The notes: generated by a model from the sequence alone, not told the origin. A stretch of DNA of 64,000 bases from Adiantum capillus-veneris (GCA_014529385.2 CM043971.1:31391209-31455208), one strand, 5' to 3'; shown: positions 33,565 through 46,621, counted from the first letter of the stretch. Numbers and translations: made by a program.

Positions 33565-34625
33565 AGTGATGAAAAGCGAGCAAGGGGAAAAAAGAGAGCG
33601 ACAATCAGTGAGTAAGCTTTCCAATACCTTGATCACAAAACCCTTCAATCAATTACAACACAAAAAGACACATAATTGATTACTACTAGATGGTCACCCT
33701 AAGGTCATAGGTTTCCCTCTATTCCAATTGGAGATCCTATGGCCCTAGAGCCATAGGGTGATTATGGTGCATATGTAGGTGTCCTAGAATGGCAGGGAGG
33801 GTGGGGCAAATAATAGAGCATTGAAAAAGCAAAAGAAATTTTCAATCTAGGAGTTATTTTTTGAGGTTTCTGAAAGGTTTAAGGTTGTCTATTTTCTTTT
33901 CATAGAAAAGGTGAACTCTTTTAGAGAACACCCATTAGCAATGACCTAAAGAAAAATTCATGTGGACTTGTTGTAGTGGTTTGTAACTACACAAAACCCA
34001 TCTTTGGCTCGAACCACTTTGAGTGTGTAGCCGACCTTTGTGCTATATAATCAGCTTGCTCATTTGTGAGAGATTGTCAAAGGAAAACAAACTCTTCTTT
34101 GATTTGTCGTATCTTTACAAATGAATTTTAAGGGAGGAGAGGAATTTGGTTGGAATGCTTTGGTGTATGCCAAAAATGTGATCCATCACATGGAGGAGAC
34201 TACGAGGCGTGAACTGTCACAAATGTACATAAATCACTTAAACATGCCCATGATGTTGTGCTTATAATGTTGCCCCAACCATTAAATGTAATTTTCTTCA
34301 CTTCTCCTTCAATCACATTTTTCTCTCTTAGGTTTTGAGTTCAATACTTGGATATTTGAGGTCTCTTGGGATTGTTCCAACAACATTGAGACCTCTCTTC
34401 TCATGAATATGTGTGTGAATAATAAGAGACTGAAATAACCTTTCTAGCACCCAACTTTGGTAGTTTGGTTTCAATTTTCTTATGGAGTCTCAGTTTACTC
34501 GTTTACTCTGGAGTATCAATTGGTCTTGAAAATCTCCTTTCATTTTTATTATTTATATTATTATGCTTCTTCCTTTTTATCAACAAGCCTTAAAACTCTC
34601 TTTTCCTTTTTATTATTAAGCTTCT

Positions 34626-34636
<11 letters not shown>
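33565..34636. other. Unassigned region
   Basis: No gene recognised. It contains the possible inverted CACTA end TTGTAGTG at 33971-33978. AT-rich toward 34.6 kb. Confidence 0.4.

Positions 34637-34704
<68 letters not shown>
34637..34704. repeat. (TC)n microsatellite
   Basis: About 68 bases, preceded by a C run. Confidence 0.95.
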
Positions 34705-34707
<3 letters not shown>

Positions 34708-35150
34708 TACATCATAGTAGCAGCTTGTGATGGCTTACTCACAAAATCAGTGAGACAGTTTGTCAAGCAAGGGCGACTACATGCAGCATGCAATCCGTTC
34801 AATGTGTTGTCACTACAAACAATTTGAACAATTGTGCAACCTCTCACACATGTAGTTAAAAATCATGCTGGTTGATATGTATGCCAAATGTGGTTCTCTA
34901 ACAAAAGCTAAGCTTGAAAATCGTTCAAGGAACTATCCAATCATGATCATGTGGTCTCTTAGTCTACACTGATTGCGGGGCACACCTAGCATGTCCAAGT
35001 CAAGATGCTTTGACAACAACATTGCTCATGGTTGTTGTATGACAACATTTATGGATGCACGAACATTGGCTCTTGTTGCAATACTCTAAAGCATCATGAA
35101 AACGTCCACTAGCTAGACATTGTTGCATGGGGAAGATGCAATTTGAGCGA
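34705..35150 (+). pseudogene. PPR-protein gene fragment
   Basis: At about 34864 a frame reads IMLVDMYAKCGSLTKAK, the most characteristic phrase of plant PLS-class pentatricopeptide-repeat proteins. About 90 bases later a shifted frame reads VVS, stop, STLIAGHT, stop, HVQVKML, matching the next repeat, where VVSWSTLIAGHTQHG-like text is usual. PPR proteins bind organelle RNA. Two stops, at least one frame shift and the roughly 400-base extent show a dead fragment. It sits between two (TC)n tracts. This is the only trace of a host-type gene in the window. Confidence 0.65.
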
Positions 35151-35208
35151 TGGAGCAAAGGGTCCAACCCACCGGTTGGCAAAGGCCATTAGTTGGCAAT
35201 GGTGTGTC

Positions 35209-35209
<1 letters not shown>

Positions 35210-35274
<65 letters not shown>
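35210..35274. repeat. (TC)n microsatellite
   Basis: About 65 bases, same orientation and length class as 34637-34704. Confidence 0.95.
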
Positions 35275-35276
<2 letters not shown>

Positions 35277-35427
35277 TATATATTTAGGTATTATATTATA
35301 TAATAGGGAAATTTACCAAAATACCCCTCTATCTTATGGAAATTTCAAAATACCCCTTAAATTTAAAAAATTATCAAAATACCCTTGTATCTGTTTTGGT
35401 TGGGTTGTTCAAGATTTTCTAATCTTT

Positions 35428-37014
35428 TGTAACATTTAATGGCCTAGTGACTTGTGTGTAGCAAAAAATAGCATGAACATAGTGAGCATTTCATTAGAAT
35501 AGATTCCTAATGAGCATAGCAAGAGTGCTTGGTGGAGAGAGCAACAAAAAGCATAACACCTAGTTAGATAGCATGAACAATACTTCAAAAGAGAGAGAAA
35601 TTAAGCTATTGACAATAGTTGAGGACCGGATTTACATGGAGCCGGTCCCCCCTCCAAAAGGCTTTGTATTATAGGTTTCTCCCATCAAGAGAGACATTTT
35701 ACAATACAATTCTTTGTGTTCCTTTAATATTAGCTAGTGCAATGAATATGGAACCTTCAAGCACTAAGAAAAACACTTATAAAACACAACATCAATTCCC
35801 TCACGGTCTCAGACCCAAGACCTCACGCACCTTCGAAGATGGTGAGAGCTAGCCGGGTATGAGAGTAGATTGAGAGGAAGGAGTATTCTTACCAGAAAGA
35901 TGTACATCTCCTCACATAATCACTCATATTAGCATAGCATAGATTAGTAATTAGCATGGTAGAGGAGATGAGCATGCATTGAAGCTTGGATCTTGGTTGG
36001 ATTTGCATCACGAAGCCAAGAGTTGTTGGTGTAGGCCTCCCTTCACACAAGCTTGGAGTAGGTGATAAGCTTTTCATTAAAGCTTGAGAAGGAGAGAGAG
36101 AGTCTTCTTGATTCACACATGAGCTTGTGTGTGAGTTAATGACTTGAGAAAATCAGCCCCCTCTCTCTCTTGGTCGACCCCTCATGCTATTTCCTCTTGC
36201 TGACACCCTAGTGGACCTCTCCAGGCTTAGCCAATAGGATTTCAGGAGCATAAGTGATAGCTTTCTGACATGTGTCCCCCTTTTCCCTTTTGTGAGAGTT
36301 TTAGGTAATTAATTAATGCAGCTAAACTCTCATTGGACCCCTTTGTCTCCTGGTCAATAGGAATCAGGCAAGCCATTAGGCTGCTGAATGCTCATTGGAC
36401 CCCTTGGAAAACTGTCCAATTGTCTTCTAGAGAGCTTCATCCTCATTGGTTATTTTATTAATTTTTTTTAAATTAATTAAACTAGATTTACTCTAGACTA
36501 ATTCTCATTGGTACACCTCCATGGCCATCCAATAGGATTTGAGTGCACCTTGTGGACATCTGGGCTAGGGAGCTAACATGTGTCCCTCATTCCCTTTGTG
36601 TAAAGGAATCTTGTGAGTGTGTGTGTGTGTGTGTATGTTTCTCTCTCATCCCCTACTTGCAAGGCTCGCCCCCTCCTTTGTAGGATTCATGAAGATTTTT
36701 GGTACACACACAAAGCATCCCATTTTTACTAAGCTTTGACCATTGGACACAACCTTTGAATTTTGGAACCTTAGCATTTTGGAAGTCTTAATGGGCTGAA
36801 ACTTAGGGTCTTTAAAGCCCATTGTTGCACATTGCTCTTTTGCAGATGGCCCCCCCTTTGGATCCTTATTTTCTCTCATGTGGATCCCTAATGTGGCCGG
36901 TCTGCTAGCTTAACCAATATTCTAGCTTTTTCTCCCCTGGCACTTCCGCATATTAAATGATCAGTTTAACATGAGAAAATCATTTAGGAGAATTAGATAT
37001 TAGTTATTATGACA
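35428..37014 (-). repeat. Element E 3' LTR
   Basis: 1587 bp, ends as in A and B on the minus strand (TGTCATAATAACT to AAATGTTACA). The CCAAT boxes are kept. Confidence 0.9.
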
Positions 37015-37366
37015 TTACCTCTCTCTTGAAATCATGGTTGTCCTCGACTATAGGGTAGAGAAGATAAAGCCTATTCATTAGTCCTTTTTCTGGCGGGTAG
37101 AGGATCCCTACGTTACCCTACGACATCGTTCCAAAATAAATGACTAGTCTATTTGGCGCTTGAGAGCCTAAGCTTCTGCAAGCATGTCTGCACATTAGTC
37201 CTATCAATCTTCCATAGTAGAGTGACAAGATCTACTTGGTGTTTGGGAGACGTCGTCTTTGCAAACTTGATCTAAGCATGCATACTACTTCATATTTGTG
37301 CACAAAAAAAAAAAAAGAGTCTTATAAGACAAAAACTTTGTTCATTTTAAACATTTGTACATTTGA
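37015..37366 (-). other. Element E 3' noncoding region with polypurine tract
   Basis: Minus strand AAGAGAGAGGTAA at 37015-37027 next to the LTR; the remainder matches 14455-14800 of B. An A-run at about 37305 is longer than in B. Confidence 0.75.
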
Positions 37367-38690
37367 TTACTCTAGGAAAGCATTGACAAGGTTTAGGTTA
37401 TCCTTTAATTGTATGCCTTGCATCCATCTAGCATCTTCAAAAGGATAATTCTTAAACTTAATAAGATATCGCCGGATAGTCTTACCGCCTCTTAATTCCT
37501 TGTCTTCATGTCGGAGAATGGACTCAGGCTGCAACACCTCTTCTTGGTCCTCGATCTCCGATAGGTCTTCAATAGTTGGTTCTTGAGGTGGCTCTCCTTT
37601 GTAAGGCTTTAGTAGGCTCACATGAAAAGCATTGTGTATGAGCCAATGGCTGGGCAACTTGAGTTGTTAGGCCATTTCATTGATTGGACTAAGAATCTGG
37701 AAGGGACCATAGTATCTTTTTGCTAACTTAGCATAGTACTTTTGATGTCCCGTAGGATTCTTGCCCATCGTGTGCCTTAATCGAGCCTTGGGAAATTTCA
37801 GTAAGACCCAATCATTTTATTTAAATTCTTGGGCTCTTTTGTGCTTATCAGCAGCAGCCTTTTGCCTTTGCTGTGAGATAGAGATAGCATCCTTAATCTT
37901 TTGGAAAGATTCTTGTAGGTCTTGGCTATCCTCATCTGGCGAAGATCTTCCCGTGTACCTTAAGTAGCAGGGGACTTTTTGATCTTCCCTCTATTACCTC
38001 GAAAGGTGCTTTTCCCGTGGAAGTATGTACATGTTATTGTAGGCATACTCCACTAAGGGTAAGTACTTCTCCCATTGGGACCTTTGATCTACTTCCATTA
38101 CATAGGCTTTAGTAGATCAAGAATTGTTAGGTTAGCTATTTCACTTTGGCCATCCGTTTGCGGGTGATAGGCCGAAGATAAATTTAGCCTTGTCCCTAAA
38201 TTCTCAAAGAGACCCTTCTAGAAATTACTGGTCATTCTAGGATCTCTATTCGACACTATGGACATTGGCAAGCCATGGTACTTGAAGATTTGTGAAATGA
38301 AGAGGGTTGCCATTTGATGGGCTTTGATGGTCTTTTTGACAAGTATAAATTGATCTTGTTTACTAAACTTGCCTACTATCGTCCATATTCCCGTATTTCC
38401 ATGGATAGAATTACGCAATCCAAAGATAAAATCCATGGATATGCTCTCCCATGGTGAATTAGGGATTGGCAAAGGTTGAAGCAATCCAGGTTGCTTCCCT
38501 CTATCAAACTTCGTCTTTTGGCATACCACACATTTAGAAACATACTCTTTGTATGTTTGCTTTCATGGTAGCCCAATAGAAATATGTTTCAATCCCTTTT
38601 AGGGTAGATTGAATCCCTCTATGCCCCGCATAAGGAGGAGCATGAGATTTATACATTAATTTCTTACGTAGTGATCTAGTAACTCATAGT
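37367..38690 (-). pseudogene. Element E integrase and chromodomain, broken
   Basis: The chromodomain (RYLIKFKNYPFEDARW) and the region with PNHWLIHNAFHVSLL are open at 37657-37367. The zinc and core region (VCQKTKFDRG, MDFIFGL, VSNRDPRMTS) lies at 38580-38218. In VSNRD the second catalytic Asp is changed to Asn, and the Trp just after SNF is a stop, as in B. Frame breaks occur near 37670, 37950, 38025, 38110 and 38560. Confidence 0.85.
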
Positions 38691-39998
38691 CTATTGCCAT
38701 AGAGAAGATAACCATCTTGTAAGTAAATGGTTCCTCTTTCTTCCCTAGTGCAAGGGAAATCACATCTCTAAAATCGAGATCAATTGCATACTCATCTATC
38801 ATAGAAGATAGATCATTGTGAGTTGCTATGGAAACCGCATTCACTCTCGGTCGTCTTGAGAGTGGATCGGCTACTTGATTATGCTTGCCAACAATGTGAG
38901 CAATATGAAAATGAAATTGTGAAAGGGAATTTTCCCACCTCATTTTTTTGTCAGAGAGCTTGGTCTGCGTCATAAATTACTTAAGGCTTTGGTGATCCAT
39001 TCGCAAATGAAAGGAGTCCCCAATAAATAGTGCTTCCATGAGTCTAAGGCATGTACAACTGCGAGGAGTTCCTTTTCATATATCCCTAGAGCTTGCTCAA
39101 CAAGGTCGAGCCTTCGACTTTCATAGGCTATGGTGTGCCCTTCTTGGAGCAAAACAACTCCAAGACAATCACCACAAGTGTCACATTGGACCTCAAATGG
39201 CTTTGAGAGATCCGACAGTGTAAGCACAGGTTGTGAGATAAGCGTTTTCTTAAGCTTTCCGAAAGCATTTTTCTCCTTGGTAGACCATGTATACCTAACG
39301 TTTTTCCTTGTTAGGTCATGTAATGGTCCTGCAATTTGTGAGAACTTTTGTATGAAGCGTCTATAGTATGCACACATACCTATAAAGCTTCTTAGTTCAT
39401 GAAGATTCCTTGGTTTAGGCCATCCTTTTATTACCTCTAACTTTGATGGATCCATTTGGATGCCATCTTGAGAGATAATGTGACCTAAATACTGAATCTC
39501 TTGTATTTCGATTAACATAAAGTTTATTCTCTCTTAAGACTTGAAATATTACTTGGAGGTGTTGCTTGTGTTCGTCTAATGAATTAGAGTAGATGATGAT
39601 ATCATCAAAGAACACTCCAGTAAAGGTTTGATGAGGCCTGAATAGCTTCTCTATCAAGCGGTTGAATGTGGCTGGTGCATTGGTCGAAGCCAAAAGGCAT
39701 GACAATGTATTCGTAAAGACCAAGCGTAGTGCATAATGCAGTCTTTATAGTATCTCGATCAACTATCCTTATTTGATGGTAGCCACTTTTTAGGTCAATA
39801 CCGAAGTAGGTTGACCAATAGGTCTTCTACTTGTGGAACGGGAAACCTATTCTTGATGCTGATCCTATTTAGTGCTCTATAGTCGACACACATACGATAT
39901 GTGCCATTTTTCTTTTGCACTAATAACACGGGTGAGCAAAATGGAGATGAGCTAGGCCTAACCATGCCCTTTTCAATTAACTCATGCACTTGCCGCAT
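38691..39998 (-). pseudogene. Element E reverse transcriptase-RNase H, broken
   Basis: RNase H and the thumb are open at 39518-38970 (GHIISQDGIQMD, QCDTCGDCLG). The catalytic FFDDIII is at about 39615-39590, and the fingers with [15 protein letters not shown] at 39998-39795. Relative to B, a deletion at about 39500-39520 removes residues before the YLGH block, and another at about 39800 removes part of the FSRIDL block. Frames change at each. Confidence 0.87.
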
Positions 39999-42087
39999 AA
40001 TCTCCTCTTGTGAGTGTGAGAAACTCTATAAGGAGGTTTATTAGGCGGTGAACTTCCTGGAAGAAGTTCAATTGCATGGTCATCATTGTCTCGTTTAGGA
40101 GGTAGTTCACAAGGGATGTTGTCAATAAAGACATCCTGAAACCCCGTGAGAAAATTGGATAACTCTAATTCCTTGTGGTTGTTTATATTTTCTTTTGCTA
40201 AAGCATTAGGTTCATTTTGAGAATCTTTAACAAAAATCATGTACACGAAAATAGAGCTCTTTATTGAATTGTTGAAGCTTGCGTATGTACAATGGGTATA
40301 GTGTTACCCATCTCCTCAACATCTATGTACATATCTTTTTCCCCAAACCTAAAGTAGATTCTTCTTTCAGAGCAACCATGCCATCAAACCATGGTGCCCC
40401 TAGGATTACATCCTCATGCTTGAGAGGAGAGATAAAGAAGTCCTCTTTGTCCACATAGCTTTGGACATGAAGCCTCAATTTCCCAATTAAGGGAGTGATT
40501 GAAGCTTCTTGCCCCTTGAAAGCACCATCTGCGGGTAGGACGTCTCCCATCTCATTGGCTTGGATACCTAGCTTGGTGGACAACTCTGTGGATATGAAAT
40601 TGTGAGTAGAACCAGGATCAAAGAGAACAAAAGCATCATGTTCCCTTACCTTTCCCCAAGCATGGCACAGAGGAGATCCTTTGTGGTGAGCTTCCTCTTC
40701 TTGGATTTTGACCAAGGTAGCTCTAGGAGGCTCATGGCGGGTGTTCTTCTGGGGACAAGCGTGGTACACATGCCCTTGCTCATTGCACTTGAAACAATGG
40801 TTATCCTTGAGATAACGCTCAAGCTCTTCAGAAGAGAGTTTGTTTTTGCCTTTGTAAACTCCCTTCTCCTTAGCTTTGTTGTAATTGGAATTTCCCTTAG
40901 GAGACTTTTGGACATTGTTTTTCCCCTTAGGTTCATTGGAACCCTTGTTTTCCGTGGGCTTAGGATTTCTCTTAGCCCCTGTTTGGAAATTGATCCAAGA
41001 AGCCACCATAGTATGGTGTATAACCGCCGATATGGTGCGTGGTCTTTGGGAGTTGACATACTCCACCATTTCTTCAGTTAAGCCCGCACAAAATTGTTGT
41101 TTTTGCTCTCCAAAATCTATCTTTTTGAAGACAGTGGCTTTGAGATGTAAAACCCAAAACTTTGCTACATATTTGTGAATGGATTCGTAGGGAGAGAGCT
41201 TCAAGCTTCGCCATTCGGTGAGTACTTTGTCTTTGGCATCGGTGGCCAAAAACTGCTTCATGATGGAAGCTCTTAAAGCTTTCCATGTTTGTGGAGCTTC
41301 ACTGTTGGCCCGTAGGCTAGACCACCATTGCCTGGCGGACTTTTGAAAGTGCATGGCTACATGGTGTAGCTTAGAGGACTCTGTGAAGCCCTCATCTCCA
41401 AACGCCGCATCAGATTGTTTGATAAAGGCCAAGACTTTGTCCGTAGCACCAAAGGTGCCATCATAGGTAAGGAAAGAGATACTTTTTCCTCTCTCTTTGA
41501 ACTTCTTGAGCTTGGACTACCTCTTCCACGCGGCATAGGATTTCTATGGCCTCTTCTTTTTGATGGTTCAAAAGTTGCACCATCACTTTCTTCAGAAGAT
41601 GAAGAATTTGAGGAAGATGGAGAAGAGGGTGACCTCTTCTCGCCTTTTTCTTGCCTTGATCTTCTTTGTATACACCATCACTTTCATAAGAGGAAGAGGA
41701 TGAAGAAGATGGAGAAGAGGGTGACCTCTTTCTCGCCTTTTTATTCTCTTGATTTTTGTCATCCCTCTTTGAATTATGGTGAGCAATTTTTGTGCCCTTC
41801 GTATGGATCCTTTTCTTCTTCCCGAATCGGAGAGAGGCCTCTTTTGGGAGTCTCACAAGGAGGCTTCCTAGATACTCTCTCATCATGGTGAGGAGCTTGG
41901 AGAATCCCTTGAGCACAAAGCTGCCATTGCACTTCACTTTGGAGGGATGGATTTTCCATGGCTTGTTGAAGCCTAGAAACAAGGTAGTTAACAAGCATAG
42001 GGGCATCATTAGTAGCCTGCTCATTAGCAAAATCAAAGCTATCAACATTAATTTCACTCTCTTTACTATTTTCAACCATTCTAACAA
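39977..42087 (-). pseudogene. Element E gag and protease, broken
   Basis: The gag start MVENSKESEINVD is at 42079. After about 100 codons a deletion of some 170 bases relative to B removes the first arginine-rich part, and the Ser/Lys-rich blocks (41640-41740) run out of frame. The gag body and knuckle (CFKCNEQGHVYHAC, about 40800) and the protease site FDPGSTHNFIS are open in one 369-codon frame from 41432 to 40323. A lesion near 40370 separates PR from the pre-RT linker at 40246-39977. Confidence 0.87.
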
Positions 42088-42455
42088 CTTTCAGGTGTAA
42101 AATTTTTTAGGTGTACTTTGGCACTTCAAGCCCTAGTTGCTACTTCTCTTTACCCCTTTAGAAAAGCACTCAAGCTATTGTACCCATGGCTCGAATACCA
42201 TTAATTGCAAGGAATAGAAGAGAGGGTCGTTCAACACCAAAACAACACCGGCTCCTGTCAAGCTTCTAATAGCTCAATAGTGGTTAGCCCTGTAGGACTC
42301 CACTATTAAGACCATAGCTCTCGACGGTGATGCCCCGTTATCTGCACAAAGATAGGCGCACTGCAAGGCTGAAAAATCCCTATTCTACTTGCTCAATTGC
42401 AATTAATAATACCAACCATTTATAGCTAGCTTGAGGACCTCCCTTCTTGAGCAAG
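42080..42455 (-). other. Element E leader, truncated
   Basis: Matches 9125-9500 of B in reverse. It ends at GAGCAAG, where B continues with AAAAGAGAAACC toward its PBS; here the next bases belong to the tRNA-Asp gypsy lineage. Confidence 0.75.
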
Positions 42456-43400
42456 ACTTGGCCCCATTGCAATATTGTTACACATGTAAAATGGACACTG
42501 ATGTTGGGGAAGATTCTCCTTATATGGATGTTCTACCTGGGATGACCGAGTCTGACAATGTGGATTGGGTCCGCCTAGCAGCAACCATAGACACTTGGGG
42601 AAATAGGGGGATGACCTGGGTAACACCTAAGGGGGATGAAATGCCAAATCATACCTTTAAATATGATAGGAGCAATGCATATATCTTCTGATGACCTACC
42701 AGATGAAGGCTTAACCGAACCAGTAGCATCTCAAAAGACTATAGCCCACACGATGCGGAGTCAGAATCATCAATTGAAATTGACTCCTAGGATGAAGAAT
42801 CTGAGTTAAATCTTGGTGCAAATGTGGGCACAAACCATTCAGGACCCAGTGGTACCCGAGATGAAAATCTATCCGGGAGAGGAGAAGACATGAGTAGCGA
42901 TTCATCTAGTGACTCTTGACTGGAGGAAGGTCGTAATTGAAAATTAGACAAGAAGAGTAAGAGATATAAGAGGCAACGATATCGAGCAAATGTGCGTGCT
43001 AGAATAAATAAAAAGAATCTATTGCAGAATGGCTTAATTATATGGGGGCATGTGATGCTCATTAAAAGTTGGTAGATAATTGGGGTGAATACCTTCAAAG
43101 CATCATGTGGTGTAGTCCACAACCCATTGACATCGCATAGCTAGAGGCTACAGAGAAGCCAAAGTTGAGCCGTACTATAAGGAGACGAAAAAATCAAGAG
43201 CTCAACAAAAAAAGGAAGTGGAAGAGAAATCACAGTCCACAAAGCAACAAGACCCCACAGACTTACACCCTACACTTGATCATTTCAAATCCAATACCTA
43301 AGAGGAATGTAAGATTGTGTATACAAAGGCCCAAAAAATACCTATCGATGGAAGCAATGGAGTCTATTGTTACCACCAAGCAACCACCTTTTATGTAGCC
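42456..43400 (+). pseudogene. Pol fragment of tRNA-Asp gypsy lineage (first unit of array)
   Basis: Homologous to 54310-55230 of the next unit: YCYTCKMDTDVGEDSPYMDV near the start, ESSIEIDS (about 42763) and RYRANVRARINKK (about 42975). This is the spacer between PR and RT. RT, RNase H and integrase are absent; near 43400 it passes directly into LTR sequence, so about 2 kb have been deleted. Several stops. Confidence 0.75.
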
Positions 43401-43404
43401 ATGG

Positions 43405-43589
43405 GCGAGGAATCCTCTTCTTCGTGGCGAGAAATCCTCCATGACAGCAAGTGTAGAGCGGTGAGTGACACACCATTGTCATCTTTGAGCTTCTACTAGT
43501 TTAGGCTAGTTGCATGCTTGGAGCCATCTGTGGCTCGCACACAGTGTTAGGCAAGTCCCTTGCTTTGATACGTGTGGCAGAAGCCCACA
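43405..43589 (+). repeat. LTR remnant shared by first and second array units
   Basis: Matches 57520-57707: TAGAGCGGTGAGT, then GAGCCATCTGTGGCTCGCA, ending GCCCACA. Only the 3' part of the LTR is left. Confidence 0.75.
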
Positions 43590-43593
43590 TTTT

Positions 43594-43611
43594 TGGTGCT
43601 GTTGTAGGGGA
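43594..43611 (+). other. Decayed primer-binding site (tRNA-Asp type), element F
   Basis: TGGTGCTGTTGTAGGGGA differs by transitions from TGGCGCCGTTGCCGGGGA, the complement of plant tRNA-Asp. The better copy is at 57712. Confidence 0.7.
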
Positions 43612-44573
43612 ATCGCCCTGCACTAAGCTCAAGAGGCACTGTTTGTGTTAGGAAGGAAGAGGAAGGAGAAGAAGTTATTTCTACAAGTTTTTATTTCCTG
43701 TATAATCTTTGTTTTCTGCCAATGTCTGCTTGCACATAATCTTTTGCGCAGTTAGTAGTTAGTGTATTAGTAGTGAATGAGTAAGTAGTAAGATAGTTAG
43801 CTTGTTTTCTGCCAATGTCTGCTTGCACACAGTCTTTACATAGTTAGTGAATAGCTTGTTTTCTGTCAATGTCTGCTTTTACACATTTTTTTAAATTTAT
43901 TTGAACAGTTGGTAGTTAGTGTGTTAGCTAGTAAGCAGTTAGGAGAGTAGGTAACTTCACTGTCAGTTAGTAGTCAGCAAAGTAGTTAGTAGAGTAGTTA
44001 GCTATAGAGCAGATAAGGTTAGGTTAGTCAGAAGAGTAGGTAAAGGTTTGGTGTGTGTGTGTGGCCCAAAAAGGCGACTGAAACTTCACGTAGCGATCGC
44101 GTAACCTTTTTTTTATAAAAACGCTCGGGATATTTGGGACCAAAAATAAATTCGATAATTAAAATAAAAAATTTATTATCCTAAAAGGAAGGGACCGGGA
44201 TCATTCCCCCCAAGCCCAAGCCCAGGCCCAAGCCTCAGGCCTCATTCTTATGATATACTACTTACACTACCCTATATATAAAGACTAGGATCTCAAGTGA
44301 AGGGAGGGTATGTGGGACAAGTTCCTCAAGTTCTCCACGATCCCCTTCACACTCACCCTTTGGACTTACTAATTGTACTCCTCTCCCCGCTTAGGAAAAG
44401 ACTAGTTTTAGGATTTCGAGGGCTGTACGTAACCGAATCGGGGGCTGTAAAGCATGACATGTCCCTTTAGCCAAGACGCTCATTTTAAGCTATTGCACGC
44501 CATATTCTGTGGCTCAGTGGAGAAAAGGAACCAAAAATACAAAATGTTGGGTTGTAAACACCTTAAAAACTAG
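43612..44573 (+). other. Element F leader
   Basis: No gene. Contains repeated GTTAGTAGTTAG-type words (43740-44040) and a polypyrimidine/CAAGCCCAAGCC block (44205-44240) that recurs in the G leader at 58110-58150. Confidence 0.6.
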
Positions 44574-45751
44574 ATGAGCGGCCTTCACGGGAACTCATCA
44601 ACACCTCTAGAGTGTCGAGGTCACATGCACCTACGCTCTGGTCGTGTGCTAGAGGAAGAGCACATCAAAAGTGTCTCCATTTACGCGGACACTCATTATT
44701 CCTCTACCTTAGGCACTAGGCCCTTAGCGGGAACCCAAGGTAGTACCACTCAGGATCCGCATATTGTGTCCAGTGACTCTTCCTCTGACTATGACATCAT
44801 GGAGGGTTACCCAATGCCTAATCCTGATGGCACAAGCCAAGACATGCATGCCATGAGCCCACGGTCTGGGCCGAGCGTGCTACCTGCTTGAAGGAAACCT
44901 TTAGTAGAGCCACTCGCTTTGAACATGGAGCTAACGATGTAAATGAGGGGGGGTGGGGAAGTAGATTCTCCATTCATGACCAACATAAACCCTTTGCCCT
45001 TAGAGAGTATGCACGCGAATACTCCATTCACTGCACCCCTTGACTCTTCAGAGTTATTCCCCTTCGAGGTTATATTACCTGATGGTAGAAGCCTTGCCGA
45101 ATACAAGAAGTTGAGCAGTATATCATTGCAGCTAGGGAAAAGGAAATCAAGAGCTTACGCAAGGCAGAGCAACAAAGAGAGTTAAAAGAGAAAGCCCCTA
45201 TGTCAATATCATTGCTAGGAGAGCAATCAAGTGCTCCTGAATTAGCAACCACTAAGGGTCAACCCATAGAGAGCCACATTGCATCTAGTCCAAAGGACAC
45301 CTCTAGCACCTCAATCCTAGATGGAGCATTCCTAAATGAGAATTGGGAGTATGAACTACAAACAAAAACTCTAACCGACCTATACACAGGTCACACCTAT
45401 CACGTGGGTTGGTTAGATGTCCTGCAATCCACAACGGGTGCTACTAGTGTGGAGGATCAACAACAAAGAGTTTGTGGGGTCATCCATAGGGTTATTAAGC
45501 TAGAGAGACAGAACAAGGGGATCCACATGCCTTCAACGGGTCTCATGAGATTCTTGGATATAGGGAAGGCTAAACAACCAACCTTATCGCAAATGGAGAC
45601 TCCCTCGGTAAGTCCGATGGATCCTCCATATGTTGTTTCGCCAGGGGTCTCAGTGCAATCTGAGCCCACAAGTGATAGCTATACTTTTCCAAGTCCAGCT
45701 CATCTTTCCCTTGATGACACTACGGCTACCATGCCTACCCCAATGATGTTG
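44574..45751 (+). pseudogene. Element F gag, N-terminal part
   Basis: Starts MSGLHGNSS at 44574. Blocks HLRSGRVLEEEH, a serine/aspartate stretch SSDSSSDYDIMEG and PMPNPDGTSQDMHAM are all shared with the G copy at 63340-63570. A stop at 44890 and frame changes follow; then a charged, probably helical stretch (AAREKEIKSLRKAEQQREL, about 45128) and a frame open to 45757. Element H is inserted at 45751. I know no precise domain for this N-terminal part; position after the PBS makes it gag. Confidence 0.7.
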
Positions 45752-46219
<468 letters not shown>

Positions 46220-46621
46220 TACCCCGGGGCAACAAAAGCAAATGACATCAGTTGTTCATAACAATAGCAAAGTAATATGTGGTGGGCAAGTTCCACATGT
46301 AAATATCACGGAGAGTCCTGCCTCACTGGGCGTAGGAACTCTAACACACATGTAGATAACAACAATAATTTCCATATCACTTGCATAACAGAGAGACCTG
46401 CCTATCAGAGGCATAGATACTCTAACATGTGTGTGAATCAAATTCATTCGAACCACCCAATGTACCAATGAAGTCCATTCATAATTGTATTCCATTCCAT
46501 TGACTGACAATCCAACCATTCTACCAAAGGTGATGCTATGCATTGCCTAAAGGTGCCTCGTCAGGCCTAAATGCATTACTATGATTGTGGTATGCAAAAA
46601 TCAAGTGCAGGTACATGAGAC
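46220..46621 (-). other. Element H 3' noncoding region
   Basis: No coding recognised between integrase end and LTR. It contains two similar copies of a roughly 75-base block with CTAACACA(C)TGTAGATA / CTAACATGTGTGTGAAT words (about 46310-46440). Confidence 0.5.

Larger units (their letters stand above)
35428..42455 (-). mobile_element. Element E: Ty3/gypsy chromovirus, 5' truncated
   Basis: Same family as A and B. It keeps the 3' LTR, 3' noncoding region, integrase, RT, PR, gag and most of the leader, but is cut at about 42455 inside the leader, before the PBS. The sequence beyond belongs to another gypsy lineage. Its LTR is more diverged from A and B than they are from each other, and pol carries more lesions, so it is the oldest of the three. 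Confidence 0.9.

Noticed and set aside
33965-33978. Definite CACTA right terminus
   Set aside because: Only 8 bases match and the flanking triplets do not form a target duplication.
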